This document shows, piece by piece, positions 61,048 through 64,000 of a stretch of DNA of 64,000 bases. Below the pieces are notes generated by a model. It searched no databases. It saw nothing but the letters and a program-made list of their open reading frames with translations, and had not been told where the DNA came from. This stretch comes from Paraburkholderia sp. Ac-20340 (GTDB taxonomy: Bacteria > Pseudomonadota > Gammaproteobacteria > Burkholderiales > Burkholderiaceae). Within the stretch, counting starts at the first letter, position 1. Each line of letters starts with the position of its first letter. The position numbers and the translations under genes are program-made. The DNA is taken from positions 32,845 through 96,844 of the forward strand of contig NZ_JAAGPR010000032.1 in NCBI RefSeq assembly GCF_017104965.1. The letters run 5' to 3'.

Positions 61048-61653
61048 TCAAATGCGCAAGTACTGCAACTCCAGCGGCAACTCCAGCGCCAGGCGCGGCG
61101 CCGTGTCGAGACGTGCCGTGGCGCGGTCGTGCGCGTCGGTTTCGAGTTCGAGCGCAGAGTCGGGCGGCACGAATCGCCCGGTGCGCGCCGCATCGCGTGC
61201 GGCGTCCTGCAAATCGCCGGCGGCGAGCAGCGTGCGCGCGAGCCGCCCCACTTCATCGTCCGCGTGCTCGCGAGCGAGTTCACGCGCCTCGTCCTGCCAG
61301 CCGAAGCTGCCACGCGCCTTCAGGCACTGCAGCAACATGCCCTTGCTCGACGGCAGGCACACACCACGCGCCGCGAGATCGCGAAACAGCCATTCGGCCT
61401 CGTCCCACTCTTCGCGCAGCATGCGCAGCCAGCCTTCGAAGAAGCCAAACTCGGCGCGTTGCGGACTCAACAGGCGCAGCGCGCCGACGAGTTGTTCGAG
61501 GTCTTCGACATCGATACCGCGCGCTTTCGCCTGCGCCGCCGCGCCTGCGGCCGCAAACGCAGCCGCGGCCAGATCGGTAAGCACGCCGAGCGCCTCGCGC
61601 GGGCACGGCGGTTGAGCCTTGAGTGCGTCCATCGTTTCTCCCAGACGATCCAT
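61048..61653 (-). CDS. hrpB1: HrpB1/HrpK (canonical copy)
   Basis: A 201-residue HrpB1/HrpK-family protein, first gene of the minus-strand T3SS operon. EDLEQLVGALRLLSPQRAEFGFFEGWLRMLREEWDEAEWLF is the typical core, followed by MLLQCLKARGSFGWQDEARELA. ATG at 61653 used; 61632 is the alternative. The Xanthomonas homologue is a secreted/periplasmic protein that interacts with inner-rod HrpB2. Divergent from hrcU, with hrpII boxes on both strands in the gap. Confidence 0.86.
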   Translation of the reverse strand: MDRLGETMDALKAQPPCPREALGVLTDLAAAAFAAAGAAAQAKARGIDVEDLEQLVGALRLLSPQRAEFGFFEGWLRMLREEWDEAEWLFRDLAARGVCLPSSKGMLLQCLKARGSFGWQDEARELAREHADDEVGRLARTLLAAGDLQDAARDAARTGRFVPPDSALELETDAHDRATARLDTAPRLALELPLELQYLRI

Positions 61654-61765
61654 AAGTGATTGCGGTGCATCGCGACGAAGCCTGCTGTGCGATTCGTCAC
61701 TGTCGATGCGTTCCGCGCATGGCTCGCAAGTTACGCAATGGCCGCGCCGCGCAACGCCCGCCACA

Positions 61766-61789
61766 CGAAGCCGCACATCGATATGCGAA
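61766..61789 (-). promoter_or_regulatory. hrpII box upstream of hrpB1
   Basis: CGAA at 61766-61769 and 61786-61789 give TTCG-N16-TTCG on the minus strand, 112 bp upstream of the hrpB1 start. Confidence 0.7.
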
Positions 61790-61826
61790 GCGCGGGCGAG
61801 GCAGTCCGGCGGCGCGCGCGCCACCG

Positions 61827-61850
61827 TTCGCGCCGCGCGCCACCGCTTCG
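61827..61850 (+). promoter_or_regulatory. hrpII box upstream of hrcU
   Basis: Perfect TTCG-N16-TTCG (61827-61830 and 61847-61850), ending 98 bp before the hrcU ATG. Pairs with the opposite-strand box in the same 295-bp divergent promoter region. Confidence 0.7.
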
Positions 61851-61948
61851 CATCGCGCAAGAGGATGCGCGGTGCGCTTTCTTATCGTTGCGCCGATGCG
61901 CTGTATCGATGCGCGCCCAATCGCAACCAGCATCCAGGAAGCCCGCTC

Positions 61949-63016
61949 ATGAGCGACGAAAAAACCGAAGAGCCCTCGCAGCAGAAGCTCAAGAAGACCC
62001 GCGAAGAAGGCCAGGTCGCCAAAAGCGCCGATGTCGTCGAGACGGCCTGCCTCGCCGCCGTGTTCCTCGCACTGCAAGCGGGCGGCGCGCATATCGTCGA
62101 CACCTTGCGCGCGCTGCTCACCGAAGCGCTCGACTTTGCGGGCACCGCGCGCGACGGCCCGTGGATCGCCAATGCGCTGATCGACATCGGCATTCACGCG
62201 GCCGCGTTGCTCGCGGGCGTGGCCGTGCTGGCGCTCGGCGCCGCGCTGCTCGCGCTGATGCCCCAAACCGGCATGCAGATCGCGATGAAAGCGGTGATGC
62301 CGAAACTCAACGCCGTGAGCCCCGGATCGGGATTCCAGAAGATCTTCTCGATGAACGCCGCCATCGATCTCGCCAAAATGGTCTGCAAGGCGATCGTGCT
62401 GCTTGCCGTGATGTGGAGCACGATCCGCGCTTCGCTGCCGGTGGTGGCCAGCGCCCTCGACCGCTCGATTCCTCAGCTATGCGAAGTGATGTGGTCGGTG
62501 ACGATGCATGTGGTAGCCGTGGCGCTGGGCGTGTTCGGCGTGATCGCAGCCGTGGATTTCAAGTTGCAGAAGTGGCTGTTCATCCGCAAGAACCGCATGT
62601 CGAAGGACGAAGTCAAGCGCGAGCATAAGGAAAGCGAAGGCAATCCGGAGATGAAAGGCGAGCGCAAGCGCCTCGCGCGCAAGCTCGTCAACGAAGGGCC
62701 GAAACAAGGTGTCGGGCGCGCCAATGTGGTGGTGGTGAATCCCGCGCACTACGCCGTGGCGCTGCGCTACGACCCGGCTGAATTTCCGCTGCCCGTGGTC
62801 ATCGCACGCGGCCTGGACGAGCACGCGCTGCTGCTGCGCCGCTACGCCGCCGAAGCGGGCGTGCCGATCGTCGCCAATGCGCCGGTCGCGCGCATGCTGC
62901 ATCGCGTACCCGAAAACCAGCCTATCCCCGAAGCCCTGTTTGAAGCGGTGGCCGCGATCCTGCGTTGGGTCGACGGCCTCGCTGCCGCGTCCGCGAAGGC
63001 GGACTCCCACGCCTGA
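61949..63016 (+). CDS. hrcU: T3SS switch protein SctU (HrcU)
   Basis: A 355-residue SctU/FlhB-family protein. N-terminal MSDEKTEEPSQQKLKKTREEG is diagnostic; about four TM helices follow, then the cytoplasmic domain after EVKREHKESEGNPEMKGERK. The autocleavage site reads VVVNPAHYAVALRY: Asn264-Pro265-Ala266-His267, with Ala in place of the usual Thr of NPTH. The change is unambiguous (AAT CCC GCG CAC). Start at 61949 fits the family exactly. Its normal role is substrate-specificity switching. Confidence 0.94.
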   Translation: MSDEKTEEPSQQKLKKTREEGQVAKSADVVETACLAAVFLALQAGGAHIVDTLRALLTEALDFAGTARDGPWIANALIDIGIHAAALLAGVAVLALGAALLALMPQTGMQIAMKAVMPKLNAVSPGSGFQKIFSMNAAIDLAKMVCKAIVLLAVMWSTIRASLPVVASALDRSIPQLCEVMWSVTMHVVAVALGVFGVIAAVDFKLQKWLFIRKNRMSKDEVKREHKESEGNPEMKGERKRLARKLVNEGPKQGVGRANVVVVNPAHYAVALRYDPAEFPLPVVIARGLDEHALLLRRYAAEAGVPIVANAPVARMLHRVPENQPIPEALFEAVAAILRWVDGLAAASAKADSHA

Positions 63017-63030
63017 GCGAGGAACCCTGC

Positions 63031-64000
63031 ATGTCTACCCAACGACTCAAACTACCCGCGGCGGGCGAAGCCGGCATCGCGATCCTGCTGATCGCGATCG
63101 TCTCGCTGATGATCCTGCCGCTGCCGCCCGCCATCATCGACGGCCTGCTCGCCGTGAACATCACGATCAGCGTCGTGCTGCTGATGGTCACGATGTACGT
63201 GGGCCATATCGCATCGCTGTCGGCGTTTCCCTCGGTGCTGCTGTTCACCACGCTCTACCGCCTGTCGCTCAACATCGCCTCGACCAAATCGATCCTGCTG
63301 CACGCCGACGCGGGCACCATCATCGAGAGTTTCGGCGAGCTGGTGGTGGGCGGCAATCTGGTGGTCGGCCTCGTGGTGTTCGTGATCATCTCGGTGGTGC
63401 AGTTCATCGTGATCGCGAAGGGCTCGGAGCGTGTGGCCGAAGTCGGCGCGCGCTTCACGCTCGACGCGCTGCCCGGCAAGCAGATGAGCATCGACGCCGA
63501 CCTGCGCGCCAACATCCTCACGCCCGAAGAGGCGCGCCGCAAGCGCGCGCGGCTCGCGGTCGAAAGCCAGCTGCACGGCGGCATGGACGGCGCGATGAAG
63601 TTCGTGAAAGGCGATGCCATCGCGGGCCTGATGATCACCTTGATCAACATTGTCGGCGGCATCGCGGTGGGCGTCGCGTATCACGGCATGAGCGCGGGAG
63701 AAGCGGCGAATCGATTTTCGGTGCTCTCGATCGGCGATGCGATGGTCTCGCAGATTCCCTCGCTGCTGATCTCAGTGGCGGCGGGCGTGATGATCACGCG
63801 CGTGGACGAAGGCAAGGCCGACGGCCAGGATTCGCTCGGCGAAGCGATCGGCCGCCAGTTCACCAGCAGCGCCCGCGCATTGTGGTTCGCGGCCTTGCTG
63901 CTGCTCGGTTTCGCGCTCGTGCCGGGTTTTCCGATGGCGCTGTTCGTGCTGCTTGCGGGCGTGCTCGCCTTCACCGCGCACCGTCTGCAAAAGAAGCACG
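63031..64000 (+). CDS. hrcV: T3SS export-gate protein SctV (HrcV), 5' part
   Basis: The first about 323 residues of a SctV/FlhA-family protein; the end lies outside the window. AFPSVLLFTTLYRLSLNIASTKSILLHADAG, GSERVAEVGARFTLDALPGKQMSIDADLRANILTPEEARRKRARLAVESQLHGGMDGAMKFVKGDAIAGL is the conserved FHIPEP region. Seven to eight TM helices precede the cytoplasmic nonamer-ring domain, which is missing here. It starts 14 bp after hrcU, probably co-transcribed. Confidence 0.95.
   Translation, partial: MSTQRLKLPAAGEAGIAILLIAIVSLMILPLPPAIIDGLLAVNITISVVLLMVTMYVGHIASLSAFPSVLLFTTLYRLSLNIASTKSILLHADAGTIIESFGELVVGGNLVVGLVVFVIISVVQFIVIAKGSERVAEVGARFTLDALPGKQMSIDADLRANILTPEEARRKRARLAVESQLHGGMDGAMKFVKGDAIAGLMITLINIVGGIAVGVAYHGMSAGEAANRFSVLSIGDAMVSQIPSLLISVAAGVMITRVDEGKADGQDSLGEAIGRQFTSSARALWFAALLLLGFALVPGFPMALFVLLAGVLAFTAHRLQKKH

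Overview
The window looks like a chromosomal or megaplasmid segment of a Burkholderiaceae bacterium (Paraburkholderia, Caballeronia or Burkholderia type). The basis is very high GC, dense LysR-regulated accessory metabolism, aromatic- and sugar-acid catabolic modules, and an hrpB-type (hrp2-like, Ralstonia/Xanthomonas) non-flagellar type III secretion system (T3SS). No tRNA, rRNA or CRISPR array was seen.

Regions: (1) 1-4091: the end of a cupin gene, two short-chain dehydrogenases, an MFS transporter and an IclR regulator, apparently a small catabolic operon. (2) 4149-10653: a minus-strand sugar-acid cluster (MRJP/Yellow-type secreted protein, 2-hydroxyacid dehydrogenase, RraA-fold protein, 2-keto-3-deoxygluconate-type kinase, MFS permease) facing a divergent GntR regulator. 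(3) 10793-20857: LysR/enzyme pairs (Old Yellow Enzyme, DJ-1 protein, MFS plus amidohydrolase, NAD(P)H oxidoreductase), a decayed MocR-like gene and a MORN-repeat protein. (4) 21042-23465: a second cupin module (2-hydroxyacid dehydrogenase, cupin, alpha/beta hydrolase) whose cupin is a paralogue of the one at the left edge. (5) 23516-28467: an emrB-marR-nodT-emrA type efflux operon with three copies of one inverted repeat, TATCTGA-N4-TCAGATA, in front of emrB, marR and nodT. (6) 28742-34865: LysR plus electrophile and redox defence genes (glutathionyl-hydroquinone reductase, GST, glyoxalase-fold protein, AhpD-like protein, TehA-like transporter). (7) 34914-35282: a decayed tyrosine recombinase. 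(8) 35526-49699: an acyl-CoA ligase/LysR/MalT-like LuxR unit, oxidoreductases, HchA, small unknown proteins and a chemoreceptor.

(9) 49700-64000: the T3SS island. The minus operon runs hrpB1-hrpB2-hrcJ-hrpB4-hrpB5-hrcN-hrpB7-hrcT, then two HrpB1/HrpK-like genes, with a NolX/HrpF-type repeat protein further downstream. hrcU and hrcV read divergently to the right edge. A plus-strand unit encodes a small Gly/Ala-rich protein, another HrpB1/HrpK-like protein and a GNAT-like protein. A further plus-strand gene encodes a candidate effector with an ADP-ribosyltransferase-like core and a nuclear-localisation-like motif. Four perfect TTCG-N16-TTCG elements (the hrpII box of Ralstonia) lie before these units, so an HrpB-type AraC activator encoded outside the window probably controls the whole island.

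The strongest leads are the putative effector, the four HrpB1/HrpK-family genes in one island, the NPAH in place of NPTH at the HrcU autocleavage site, and the repeat-rich HrpF-like protein.
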